A stretch of 64,000 bases of DNA from Pengzhenrongella sp031582905 (GTDB lineage: Bacteria > Actinomycetota > Actinomycetes > Actinomycetales > Cellulomonadaceae). The stretch covers positions 1,550,001 to 1,614,000 of the forward strand of contig NZ_CP133990.1 in NCBI RefSeq assembly GCF_031582905.1, in the 5' to 3' direction. Every line of letters starts with the position of its first letter. The stretch's first letter is position 1. The translations under genes were made by a program, and so were the position numbers. The notes below the pieces were generated by a model that was not told the DNA's origin, searched no databases, and was given only the letters and a program-made list of their open reading frames with translations. This document shows, piece after piece, positions 49,959-62,428 of this stretch.

Positions 49959-51975
49959 GGGTGTCCTCCGGCTCCTCCGCAACGTCGGCACGCGGACCAC
50001 TTCCGTCACGCTCCCGACGACGCCGGACCGCCTCGTCGTGGCTGTAGACGGCCCGCACGAGCGCGAGGTGCGAGAGCGCCTGCGGCAGGTTCCCCATCAT
50101 CCGCCCGGCCTCGACGTCGTACTCCTCCGCGAGCAGACCGAGGTCGTTCCCCAGGCCGATGAGCCGGTCGAGCATCGGCCCCGACTCCTCGGTGCGTCCC
50201 ATGCGCGCGAGCGCGTCGGCGAGCCAGAAGCTGCACGCCAGGAACGGGTGCTCGCCGCCCGCGAGGCCGTCGTCGGTGGTGTGCGTGCGGTACCGGTGCA
50301 CGAGGCCGTCGCTCACCTCGAGCTCGGCACGGATCGCGTCGACGGTTCCGACGAAGCGGGGGTCGTCCGCGGGCAGGAAGCCCACCTGGGCGATCTGCAG
50401 CAGCGACGCGTCGACGTCCGAGTCGCCGTACGCCTGGACGAACGTGTTGCGCTCGGCGTCGAACCCGTGCGTCAGCACGTCGGCCCGGACCGCCTCTCGC
50501 TCGGCGCGCCAGTGGTCCACGTCGGGGCCGTCGAGCCCGTACACCTCCACCGCGCGCACCGCCCGGTCGAGCGCGGCCCACGCCATGACCTTGGAGTGGG
50601 TGAAGTGCTGGAGGTCGCCGCGGACCTCCCAGATCCCGCGGTCCGGCTCGCGCCACCGGTCGGCGAGGTGGTCGACGAGCGTGCGCTGCAGCTCCCAGCT
50701 CGGCGCCTGCTCGTCCAGCCCCGCCGCTCGCGCGAGGTCGAGCGCGCACATGACCTCGCCGAGCACGTCGTGCTGCACCTGGTCGACCGCCGCGTTGCCC
50801 ACGCGGACCGGCCTCGAGCCGCCGTACCCAGGAAGGTGGTCGAGCGTGCGCTCGGGCAGCTCGCGGCGCCCGTCGATGCCGTACATGATCTGCAGGTCGG
50901 CGGGGTCACCGGCGACGGCGCGCAGCAGCCAGTTCCGCCACTCGGTCGCCTCCTCACGGTAGCCGTACTCGAGGAGCGCCTCGAGGGTCAGGGCGGCGTC
51001 GCGCAGCCAGCAGTAGCGGTAGTCCCAGTTGCGCTCGCCGCCCATGTCCTCCGGGAGCGAGGTGGTCGCTGCGGCCACGATGCCCCCCGTCACGTTGTCC
51101 GTCAGCAGGCGCAGCACGAGCAGGGAACGGTCGACCGCCTCGGCGTGGCTGCCGCGGTGCCGACGGCGGGCGGCCCAGTCGCTCCAGGCCGCCTCGGTCG
51201 CGTGGATGCGGTCGAGGATCGGCAGCCGGCGGGGGACCGGCGCCCACGACGGCGTCCACGTGATGACGAGCTCGAGCGTCTGCCCGGCGTCCATCCGGAA
51301 CGTGTCCCGGTGCGCGTCGGCCACCGCCGTCGGCAGCCGGTCACCGCGCAGGAGCAGCGAGTCCGGGCCCGCGGTGGCCCGGATGCCCGGGGTGTCGTCG
51401 GGGTCTCGGACGCGGTGCACCCAGGGGCGGACCTTGCCGTACCCGAACCGCACGATCCACTCGTGCTCGACCATGACGTGCCCCTCGACGACCTCGACCC
51501 GGCGCACCATGTCCGCGCGGTCGTCCTCCATGGGCATGCACTCGGTGACGACGGCGCGTCCGGTCGGGGTCACGTAGGTGGTCTGGAGGACGAAGGAGTC
51601 GTCGAGGTAGCGGCGGGTCACCTCGGTCGCGTCGCTGACGGTCAACAGCCACCGGCCGTGCTCGGCCGTGCCGAGCAGTGCGGCGAAGCACGCCGAGGAG
51701 TCGAACGACGGCAGGCACAGCCAGTCCACCGAGCCGCTGCGTGAGACGAGGGCGGCGGTCTGCCGGTCGCCGAGCACGGCGTAGTCGCCGATCGGGGTGA
51801 TCGGTCCGGGCCCGGCTGGGGCGTCGTCGGGCTCGGGCTGGGGGCCGCCGCCGCCGTCGGTGGTGTCCGCGACGACGTCCGACCCGACGACGGGGTCCTC
51901 GGCGGGGCTGGGGTGGGCGGAGTCAGCGGTGCCGTGCACCGGGGACGACGACGTCGTGGGCTCGGGGGGCGTCAT
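49942..51975 (-). CDS. Glycoside hydrolase family 15 protein (glucoamylase/trehalase type)
   Basis: 677 residues. After about 70 polar residues (PEPTTSSSPVHGTADSAHPS) comes ITPIGDYAVLGDRQTAALVS and SVDWLCLPSFDSSACFAALL, the typical start of the mycobacterial-type GH15 enzymes, then the (alpha/alpha)6 barrel with ERNWDYRYCWLRDAALTLEA carrying a catalytic acid region, and a second acid region near AGGEHPFLACSFWLADALAR. Actinobacterial members of this group include trehalases. No signal peptide is seen, so it acts inside the cell. ATG 51975 is chosen by homology to the group; the open frame continues antisense to uvrA and is not coding there. First gene of a two-gene unit. Confidence 0.88.
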   Translation of the reverse strand: MTPPEPTTSSSPVHGTADSAHPSPAEDPVVGSDVVADTTDGGGGPQPEPDDAPAGPGPITPIGDYAVLGDRQTAALVSRSGSVDWLCLPSFDSSACFAALLGTAEHGRWLLTVSDATEVTRRYLDDSFVLQTTYVTPTGRAVVTECMPMEDDRADMVRRVEVVEGHVMVEHEWIVRFGYGKVRPWVHRVRDPDDTPGIRATAGPDSLLLRGDRLPTAVADAHRDTFRMDAGQTLELVITWTPSWAPVPRRLPILDRIHATEAAWSDWAARRRHRGSHAEAVDRSLLVLRLLTDNVTGGIVAAATTSLPEDMGGERNWDYRYCWLRDAALTLEALLEYGYREEATEWRNWLLRAVAGDPADLQIMYGIDGRRELPERTLDHLPGYGGSRPVRVGNAAVDQVQHDVLGEVMCALDLARAAGLDEQAPSWELQRTLVDHLADRWREPDRGIWEVRGDLQHFTHSKVMAWAALDRAVRAVEVYGLDGPDVDHWRAEREAVRADVLTHGFDAERNTFVQAYGDSDVDASLLQIAQVGFLPADDPRFVGTVDAIRAELEVSDGLVHRYRTHTTDDGLAGGEHPFLACSFWLADALARMGRTEESGPMLDRLIGLGNDLGLLAEEYDVEAGRMMGNLPQALSHLALVRAVYSHDEAVRRRRERDGSGPRADVAEEPEDTHALQR

Positions 51976-52047
51976 CCGGTCAGTCTGCCGTCGGCCGCAC
52001 GGGTCGGCAGGGCAGCGACGCGGGCCTGCCGGCCTGCCGGTGTGTGT

Positions 52048-52063
52048 TCGAACACACGTACAC
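52048..52063 (+). promoter_or_regulatory. LexA-like (SOS) box upstream of uvrA
   Basis: TCGAACACACGTACAC matches the actinobacterial SOS consensus TCGAAC-N4-GTTCGA fully in the left half and at three of six positions in the right half. It lies 18 bases before the uvrA -10 hexamer. It overlaps a palindrome GTGTGTTCGAACACAC (52042-52057). SOS control of uvrA is known in related bacteria; this site is weaker than consensus. Confidence 0.5.
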
Positions 52064-52080
52064 ATGTCGGGGGCGGCCCG

Positions 52081-52086
52081 TAGACT
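52081..52086 (+). promoter_or_regulatory. -10 hexamer of leaderless uvrA transcript
   Basis: TAGACT ends six bases before GTG 52093. Confidence 0.5.
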
Positions 52087-52092
52087 GTCTGG

Positions 52093-55073
<2,981 letters not shown>

Positions 55074-55086
55074 CCCCGCCGACCGT

Positions 55087-55565
55087 TCAGTCGAGCCGGT
55101 GGGTGACCGGCTCGTGCCGGACCGGGAAGTTCACCGACCGTGCGACGAAGCAGTGCTCGTGGGCGCGCTCGTGCAGCGCGGCGATCCGTGCGTCGGTCAC
55201 GTGCTCGCCGCCGCGGACGGTGACCCGCGGGTGCAGGAGCACGTCGGTGAACTGCCCGGCGCCGGCCGACTCCACCCGCATCCGCCCGACGGCCTCGTCG
55301 CGGTACTCCACGACCACCACGCCGTCGGCGGACGCGAGGTGGAGGAACCACAGCATGTGGCACTGCGACAGGGACGCCACGAACAGCTGCTCGGGGAGTA
55401 CCGCGCCGGGTCGCCCCGGAACGCGGGGTCCGCGGAGGCGAGCAGCACCGGGCGACCCTCGACCTCGACCTCGTGGTCCCGGCCGTAGGCCGTGTAGCTC
55501 GTCGTGCCGGTGTCCCCGGCCCCGGTCCAGCGGACGTCGACCGTGTACAGGTGCAGGGCTCCCAT
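55087..55565 (-). CDS. OsmC-family protein, one frameshift
   Basis: About 159 residues. The N-terminal part (LYTVDVRWTGAGDTGTTSYT; YGRDHEVEVEGRPVLLASAD) and the C-terminal part (EQLFVASLSQCHMLWFLHLA; HERAHEHCFVARSVNFPV) are in different frames, joined by a lost base at GGGG 55393-55396. Cysteines in SLSQCHML and HEHCFVA are the redox pair of OsmC/Ohr peroxidases, with Glu in PEQLF also conserved, so it probably reduces organic hydroperoxides. It is closer to the OsmC/YhfA side than to Ohr by general pattern. Convergent with uvrA; a hairpin is shared at 55093. Confidence 0.82.
55093..55113. terminator. Hairpin between convergent uvrA and OsmC genes
   Basis: GAGCCGGT / ACCGGCTC, 8-bp perfect stem (9 with flanking C-G), loop GGGTG, 20 bases after the uvrA stop and within the last codons of the OsmC gene. 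Confidence 0.5.
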
Positions 55566-55619
55566 CGCCCCAACCTAGTGGTGCGGTCCGGGGCGTCCGG
55601 GGCTGTCGGAGGGGCGAAC

Positions 55620-55625
55620 TAAACT
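55620..55625 (+). promoter_or_regulatory. -10 hexamer of leaderless uvrC transcript
   Basis: TAAACT ends seven bases before ATG 55633. Confidence 0.5.
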
Positions 55626-55632
55626 CGTCACC

Positions 55633-57871
55633 ATGGCCGATCCCGCGACCTATCGCCCTGCCCCGGGGCAGATCCCGGACCAGCCGGGCGTCTACCGGTT
55701 CCGCGACGCGCACGGCCGGGTCATCTACGTCGGCAAGGCGAAGAGCCTGCGCCCCCGGCTGAGCAGCTACTTCCAGGACCTGTCCGCGCTGCACCCGCGC
55801 ACCCAGACGATGGTGACGACGGCGGCGTCGGTGGAGTGGACCGTCGTCGGCACCGAGGTCGAGGCGCTCGCGCTCGAGTACTCCTGGATCAAGGAGTTCG
55901 ACCCGCGGTTCAACGTCAAGTACCGCGACGACAAGTCCTACCCGTACCTGGCCGTGACGCTCTCCGACCAGTTCCCGCGGGTGCAGGTCATGCGCGGCGC
56001 GAAGCGCCCCGGCACCCGGTACTTCGGGCCGTACGCGCACGCGTGGGCGATCCGGGAGACCGTCGACCTGCTGCTACGCGTGTTCCCGGTGCGCACCTGC
56101 TCCTCCGGGGTCTTCAAGCGCGCGAACCAGCAGGGGCGCCCGTGCCTGCTCGGGTACATCGACAAGTGCTCCGCACCGTGCGTCGGGCGGATCAGCCCCG
56201 ACGACCACCACGCGCTCGCCGAGGACTTCTGCGCGTTCATGGCCGGGGACACCGCGAAGTTCACGCGCCGGCTCACCGAGCGCATGCGCGAGGCCGCCGC
56301 CATCCAGGACTACGAGCAGGCCGCCCGGCTCCGCGATGACATCGGTGCGCTCGAGCGCGCGACGGAGAAGAACGCCGTCGTGCTCCAGGACGGCACCGAC
56401 GCGGACATCTTCGCCCTCGTCGGCGACGAGCTCGAGGCGGCCGTGCAGGTCTTCCACGTGCGGGACGGCCGGATCCGCGGGCAGCGCGGCTGGATCGTGG
56501 AGAAGGTCGAGGACGTCACCGACGGCGAGCTCGTCGAGCACCTGCTCCAGCAGGTGTACGGCGCCGAGGAGGACGCCCTCGCCGGGAACGGCTCGCGGTC
56601 CCGGGGCGAGCCGGCATCCGCCGCGACCCGCACCGCGGTCGTCCCGCGCGAGGTCCTCGTCCCCGTGATGCCGCCGGACGCCCCGCAGGTCGCCGCCTGG
56701 CTCTCCGGCCTGCGCGGCAGCCGGGTCGACGTCCGGGTGCCCCAGCGCGGGGACAAGCGCGAGCTCGCCGAGACGGTCCGGCGCAACGCCGAGCACGCCC
56801 TCGCGCTGCACCGCACCAAGCGCGCGGGCGACCTCACCACCCGCAGCCAGGCGCTGCGCGAGATCCAGGAGGCGCTCGACCTGCCGACCGCGCCGCTGCG
56901 AATCGAGTGCTACGACATCTCGACCACCCAGGGCACCCACCAGATGGCGTCCATGGTCGTGTTCGAGGACGGCCTGGCACGCAAGAGCGAGTACCGGACC
57001 TTCGCCGTCCGCGGCCCGGACGGCGAGGGCGCGCGCGACGACACCGCCGCGATGCACGAGGTCATCACGCGCCGGTTCCGCCGGTACGTCGCGGACCGCA
57101 CTGCCACCGGCGACCTGGAGATGGGCGCGGGCGACGACGACGACGCCGTCGTGCCCGGCGCGGGGGCGGCACGCTCGCCGGCGGCGAGGTCCCGGCCGAG
57201 GTGGGCGAGCACCGGCGGTTCGCCTACCCGCCCAACCTCGTCGTCGTCGACGGCGGGCCGCCGCAGGTCGCGGCCGCCGCCCGTGCCCTGGCCGAGCTCG
57301 GCGTCGACGACGTCGCGCTGTGCGGGCTCGCGAAGCGGCTCGAGGAGGTGTGGCTCCCGGGGAGGACTACCCGGTGATCCTGCAGCGCAGCTCGGAGGGC
57401 CTCTACCTGCTGCAGCGCGTCCGCGACGAGGCGCACCGCTTCGCGATCACCGCGCACCGGCGCCGCCGGACGAAGGGCATGACGGCGTCCGCGCTCGACG
57501 ACGTGCCGGGGCTCGGGCCGGCGCGCTCGCGCGCGCTGCTCAAGCACTTCGGGTCGCTCAAGCGGCTGCGGGCCGCGTCGGCCGAAGAGATCGCGTCCGT
57601 GCCCGGCATGGGCGCCCGCACCGCCGCGGCCGTGGTCGCCGCACTCGCCGCCCCCGACTCCGTCGCACCCGGGGCAGCCGCGGCAGGTCCCGCCGACCCC
57701 GGACCGGTCGCCGTGGCCGAGGAGAGCACCGGTCCCGCAGCCGCTGCCGACGACCCTGCCGACGACCGCGCCGATAGCCCCGCCGACGACCGCGCCGACG
57801 CCCCCACCGACGCCCCTGCTGACGCCCCCGCCCGAGCGGTCGCCGGCGTGACTGGCATGCTGGGGGCATGA
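55633..57871 (+). CDS. uvrC: Excinuclease ABC subunit C, two frameshifts
   Basis: About 746 residues; the nuclease that cuts on both sides of damage. GIY-YIG domain (QPGVYRFRDAHGRVIYVGKA), CxnC linker region (VRTCSSGVFKRANQQGRPCL), UVR motif (DYEQAARLRDDIGALE), RNase-H-like domain (LRIECYDISTTQGTHQMASM; NLVVVDGGPPQVAAAARALA) and the C-terminal helix-hairpin-helix pair (DDVPGLGPARSRALLKHFGS; SVPGMGARTAAAVVAAL). The frame breaks at GGGGG 57162-57166 and GGGG 57359-57362; one base added at each restores it. An unusual tail of about 60 residues made of DDPADDRADSPADDRADAPT follows. Its stop overlaps the rapZ start (ATGA). Probably leaderless. Confidence 0.94.
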
Positions 57872-58811
57872 CCGGTGAACCCGATCCGCTGACCGTCCCG
57901 CACGGGATCCCGGCCCTCGAGGCCACCACGCGCGCCCCCGTCTGAGCAGCGCGCAGGTGCTGATCATCACCGGGATGTCGGGCGCCGGGCGCAGCAAGGC
58001 GGCGACCGTCCTGGAGGACCTGGACTGGTACGTCGTGGACAACCTGCCCGCGACGATGCTCACACCGCTCGTCGGGATGATGCAGCGTGGTGGCCCGGCC
58101 GGCGGTGTGCAGCGTCTCGCCGCCGTGGTGGACGCCCGCGGCGGTGAGTTCTTCGCCGACCTCGCGCAGGTGCTCGCGGACATGCGCGCGGCCGGCACCG
58201 ACTACCGCGTGCTGTTCCTCGACGCCACGGACGAGGTGCTGGTCCGGCGGTTCGAGCAGGTGCGCCGGCCGCACCCGCTGCAGGGAGAGGGGCGCATCCT
58301 CGACGGCATCGCCGCCGAGCGGGAGCTCGTCTCCGACCTCCGGGAGCAGGCCGACGTCGTCCTGGACACCTCCGAGCTCAACGTGCACGACCTCGCCCGC
58401 GAGGTCCGCAAGGTCGTCTCCGGCGGCGCGGAGGAGGCGCTGCGCATCAACGTGCTGTCGTTCGGGTTCAAGTACGGCATCCCGCTGGACGCCGACCACG
58501 TCGTCGACGTGCGCTTCCTCGCGAACCCGTACTGGGTCAGCGAGCTGCGGCACCTCTCCGGCCGGGACGCCCCGGTCCGCGACTACGTACTCAACCTCCC
58601 CGGTGCCCAGGTGTTCATCGACCGCTACGTGGACGCGCTCGAGCCGATCCTGGCCGGCTACCTGCAGGAGGAGAAGCGCTACGTCACGATCGCGGTCGGC
58701 TGCACCGGCGGCAAGCACCGCTCGGTGGCGATCAGCGAGGCCATCGGCGCGAAGCTCCGCGCCCGCGGCCAGCACGTGATCGTCGGTGCGCGCGACCTCG
58801 GCAAGGAGTGA
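57868..58811 (+). CDS. rapZ: RNase adapter/nucleotide-binding protein RapZ, one frameshift
   Basis: About 314 residues. ATG 57868 overlaps the uvrC stop. The first 25 residues (MTGEPDPLTVPHGIPALEAT) run into a CCCCC run at 57935-57939, where one lost C shifts the frame; it resumes RLSSAQVLIITGMSGAGRSK with the P-loop. Then VVDNLPATMLTPL, FLDATDEVLVRRFEQVRRPH, the C-terminal FKYGIPLDADHVVDVRFL and GCTGGKHRSVAISEAI, all typical of RapZ/YvcJ. GTG 57957 would give an intact but shorter protein starting at the P-loop strand. In enterobacteria RapZ guides RNase E to a small RNA; in Gram-positives the role is less clear. Part of uvrC-rapZ-yvcK-whiA. Confidence 0.92.
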
Positions 58812-58815
58812 CCCC

Positions 58816-59814
58816 ATGAGCACGGGGTCGGTGGGCCCGGCCGTCGTCGCGCTCGGCGGCGGGCACGGGCTGGCGGCGACGCTCTCGGCGGTGCGGCTCA
58901 TGTCGGACCGCCTGACCGCTGTCGTCACGGTCGCCGACGACGGCGGCTCGTCCGGTCGGCTGCGCGACGAGCTCGGCGTGCTGCCGCCCGGTGACCTGCG
59001 GATGGCGCTGGCGGCGCTGTGCGACGACTCGGACTGGGGACGCACGTGGCGTGACCTGCTCCAGCACCGGTTCCGCTCGAGCGGGGACCTCGACCAGCAC
59101 GCCGTCGGGAACCTGCTGATCGTCGCGCTGTGGGAGCAGCTCGGGGACACCGTGGCGGGCCTCGACTGGGTCGGCCGGCTGCTCGGGGCGCGCGGCCGGG
59201 TGCTGCCCATGGCGGCGGTCCCGCTCGCGATCGAGGCGGACGTGCTCGCGGTGACCCCGGGGGCGGACGGCGCCGCGGGGGCACCGGTGCGCCGAGTGGT
59301 GCACGGCCAGAGCGCGGTGGCGATCACCCCCGGGCACATCGAGCAGGTGCGCCTCGTGCCGCCGGACCCGCCCGCCTGCCCGGAGGCCGTCGCCGCGATC
59401 GAGGCGGCCGACTGGGTCATCCTCGGGCCCGGGTCGTGGTTCACGTCGGTGCTGCCGCACCTGCTCGTCCCCGAGCTGGCCGCGGCGCTGCACCGGACGA
59501 CGGCCCGGCGGTGCGTGACGCTGAACCTCTCCCCGGAGGAGGAGGGCGAGACCGCCGGGATGACCGCGACCGAGCACCTCCAGGTGCTGCACCACCACGC
59601 CCCGGAGCTGCGCATCGACGCCGTCGTCGCCGACCCGCGCGCCGTGGACGACGTCGCGCCGCTCGTGGACGCCGCCGCGGCGATGGGCGCCCGCCTGCTG
59701 CTGCGCCAGGTCCGGACCGGGGACGGCAGCCCACGGCACGACCCCCTGCGCCTCGCCGCCGCCTTCCGTGACGTCTTCGACGACTTCCTCGGCGACGTCG
59801 GGACGCCGGCGTAG
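58816..59814 (+). CDS. yvcK: YvcK/CofD-like protein (gluconeogenesis factor)
   Basis: 332 residues, CofD-UPF0052 superfamily. VVALGGGHGLAATLSAVRLM at the start, VTVADDGGSSGRLRDELGVL, PPGDLRMALAAL, SGDLDQHAVGNLLIVALWEQ and DWVILGPGSWFTSVLPHLLV are family hallmarks; it binds UDP-sugars in B. subtilis and is needed for growth on gluconeogenic carbon and for cell shape. ATG 58816 has AAGGAG at the right distance. Five bases after rapZ, in the conserved cluster. Confidence 0.94.
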   Translation: MSTGSVGPAVVALGGGHGLAATLSAVRLMSDRLTAVVTVADDGGSSGRLRDELGVLPPGDLRMALAALCDDSDWGRTWRDLLQHRFRSSGDLDQHAVGNLLIVALWEQLGDTVAGLDWVGRLLGARGRVLPMAAVPLAIEADVLAVTPGADGAAGAPVRRVVHGQSAVAITPGHIEQVRLVPPDPPACPEAVAAIEAADWVILGPGSWFTSVLPHLLVPELAAALHRTTARRCVTLNLSPEEEGETAGMTATEHLQVLHHHAPELRIDAVVADPRAVDDVAPLVDAAAAMGARLLLRQVRTGDGSPRHDPLRLAAAFRDVFDDFLGDVGTPA

Positions 59815-59886
59815 CGCGCACCGAGGCGGCGCTCGTGCGGTCCGGACCCGTCGGGGTCCGTCGGAGGAGGATGGCAGGATGACGCC

Positions 59887-60866
59887 ATGGCGTTGACGGC
59901 ACAGGTGAAGGACGAGCTCGCTCGACTCCAGGTCGACAAGATCGCGTGCCGCAAGGCGGAGGTGTCGGCGACCCTGCGGTTCGCCGGCGGGCTGCACATC
60001 ATCTCCGGTCGCATCGTCATCGAGGCCGAGCTCGACACCGGGATCGCCGCCCGGCGCCTGCGCCAGGCCATCGCGGAGGTCTACGGGCACACCAGCGACG
60101 TCATCGTCGTGTCCGCGGGCGGGATCCGCCGGGGAGCCGGTACGTGGTCCGCGTGGTCAAGGACGGCGAGTCGCTCGCCCGCCAGACCGGCCTGCTCGAC
60201 AACCGCGGGCGCCCGGTGCGCGGGCTGCCGCCGCAGGTCGTGTCCGGCGGGGTCGGCGAGGCCGAGGCAGCGTGGCGGGGTGCGTTCATCGCGCACGGGT
60301 CGCTGACCGAGCCGGGGAGATCGGCGTCCCTGGAGATCACCTGCCCCGGGCCGGAGGCCGCGCTGGCGCTGGTCGGTGCCGCGCGCCGGCTCGGCATCAC
60401 CGCGAAGGCGCGCGAGGTCCGCGGCGTCGACCGCGTCGTGATCCGCGACGGCGACGCGATCAGCGCGATGCTCACCCGCCTCGGCGCGCACGACGCGATG
60501 ATGGTGTGGGAGGAGCGGCGCATGCGCCGCGAGGTGCGCGGCACCGCGAACCGCCTCGCCAACTTCGATGACGCCAACCTGCGCCGGTCGGCACGCGCGG
60601 CCGTCGCGGCCGGTGCCCGGGTCGAGCGGGCCTTCGAGATCCTCGGCCCGGACCTGCCCGAGCACCTGCGGGAGGCGGGCGAGCTGCGCCTCGCGCACAA
60701 GCAGGCGTCGCTCGAAGAGCTGGGCAAGCTGGCCGACCCGGTGCTCACCAAGGACGCCGTCGCCGGTCGCATCCGCCGCCTGCTGGCCACCGCGGACAAG
60801 AAGGCCGCCGAGCTGGGCATCCCGGACACCGAGGCCGGTCTGAGCCCGGATCTCCTGGACCTCTGA
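59887..60866 (+). CDS. whiA: Sporulation/cell-division regulator WhiA, one frameshift
   Basis: About 326 residues. LAGLIDADG-like N-terminal domain (MALTAQVKDELARLQVDKIA; LRFAGGLHIISGRIVIEAEL; LGITAKAREVRGVDRVVIRD) and C-terminal helix-turn-helix (LREAGELRLAHKQASLEELG; DPVLTKDAVAGRIRRLL). The frame breaks at GGGG 60131-60134 (GGIRRG, resuming SRYVVRVVKDGESLARQTG). WhiA activates cell-division genes in Streptomyces and is kept in non-sporulating actinobacteria. Its place after rapZ and yvcK is the standard order. Confidence 0.94.
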
Positions 60867-60929
60867 CGGCCGTCGAGCGTACGGCGCCGGGCACGGTGGC
60901 CGAGCCGCTCGCGGCCTGTCGGCCCGAGC

Positions 60930-61060
60930 CGGCGGCGTAGACGCGCACACCCGACCGGCGGCGTGGACGCGCACACCCGACCGGCGGCGTGGCCGCGCAC
61001 ACCCGACCCGCGGCGTGGCCGCGGACACCCGACCGGCGGGCGTACCCCGGGACTCCCGAC
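60930..61060. repeat. 26-bp tandem array between whiA and gap
   Basis: About five head-to-tail copies of CGGCGGCGTGGACGCGCACA-CCCGAC: 60930-60955, 60956-60981, 60982-61007, 61008-61033, and a more diverged 27-base copy 61034-61060. The array fills much of the 438-base gap before gap. The first three copies differ by one or two bases. Confidence 0.9.
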
Positions 61061-61164
61061 TTCGGGCCGTTGGACAGCGTTTTCCCAGCGAGGGGGCCAT
61101 GTCCCTTACACCATGGACACAGGTCCGCAGGGTGACCTCGGTCTCTCCGGGCCGCGGCCCGGGG

Positions 61165-61172
61165 TATAGGCT
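61165..61172 (+). promoter_or_regulatory. Possible gap promoter -10
   Basis: TATAGGCT is the only TA-rich site in the whiA-gap interval and lies about 135 bases before GTG 61305. No good -35 seen at 17-base spacing; tentative. Confidence 0.35.
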
Positions 61173-61304
61173 CGGTGCCATCCGGCGGCTGGCGAGCGGG
61201 CCTTTGCTGTGCCTGTTCGCGGCCCCGGGTCGCACAGCGCCGTGCGTGATCGTCCGTCAAGGCAACTGTGTGCGCCGGCTCGCGCCGGCGCTGAGGAGGG
61301 CATT

Positions 61305-62312
<1,008 letters not shown>

Positions 62313-62340
62313 CCTCCGCGTCCACCCCGCACTGAACATG

Positions 62341-62386
62341 CGTCCGCGTGCCCGGCGCGACCCCACGGTCGCCGGGCACGCGGACG
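62341..62386 (+). terminator. Hairpin between gap and pgk
   Basis: CGTCCGCGTGCCCGGCG / CGCCGGGCACGCGGACG, a perfect 17-bp stem with a 12-base loop, 28 bases after the gap stop and 42 before pgk. In this position it may reduce read-through into pgk-tpiA, giving more gap transcript than pgk, or protect 3' ends. Confidence 0.7.
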
Positions 62387-62428
62387 CTGTCGCGTGACGA
62401 CCCACCCGCCCGACGGAAGGCCCCCAGC

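Noticed and set aside
60930..61060. CRISPR array
   Set aside because: The 26-bp units are directly adjacent, with no spacers, and no cas genes are present.
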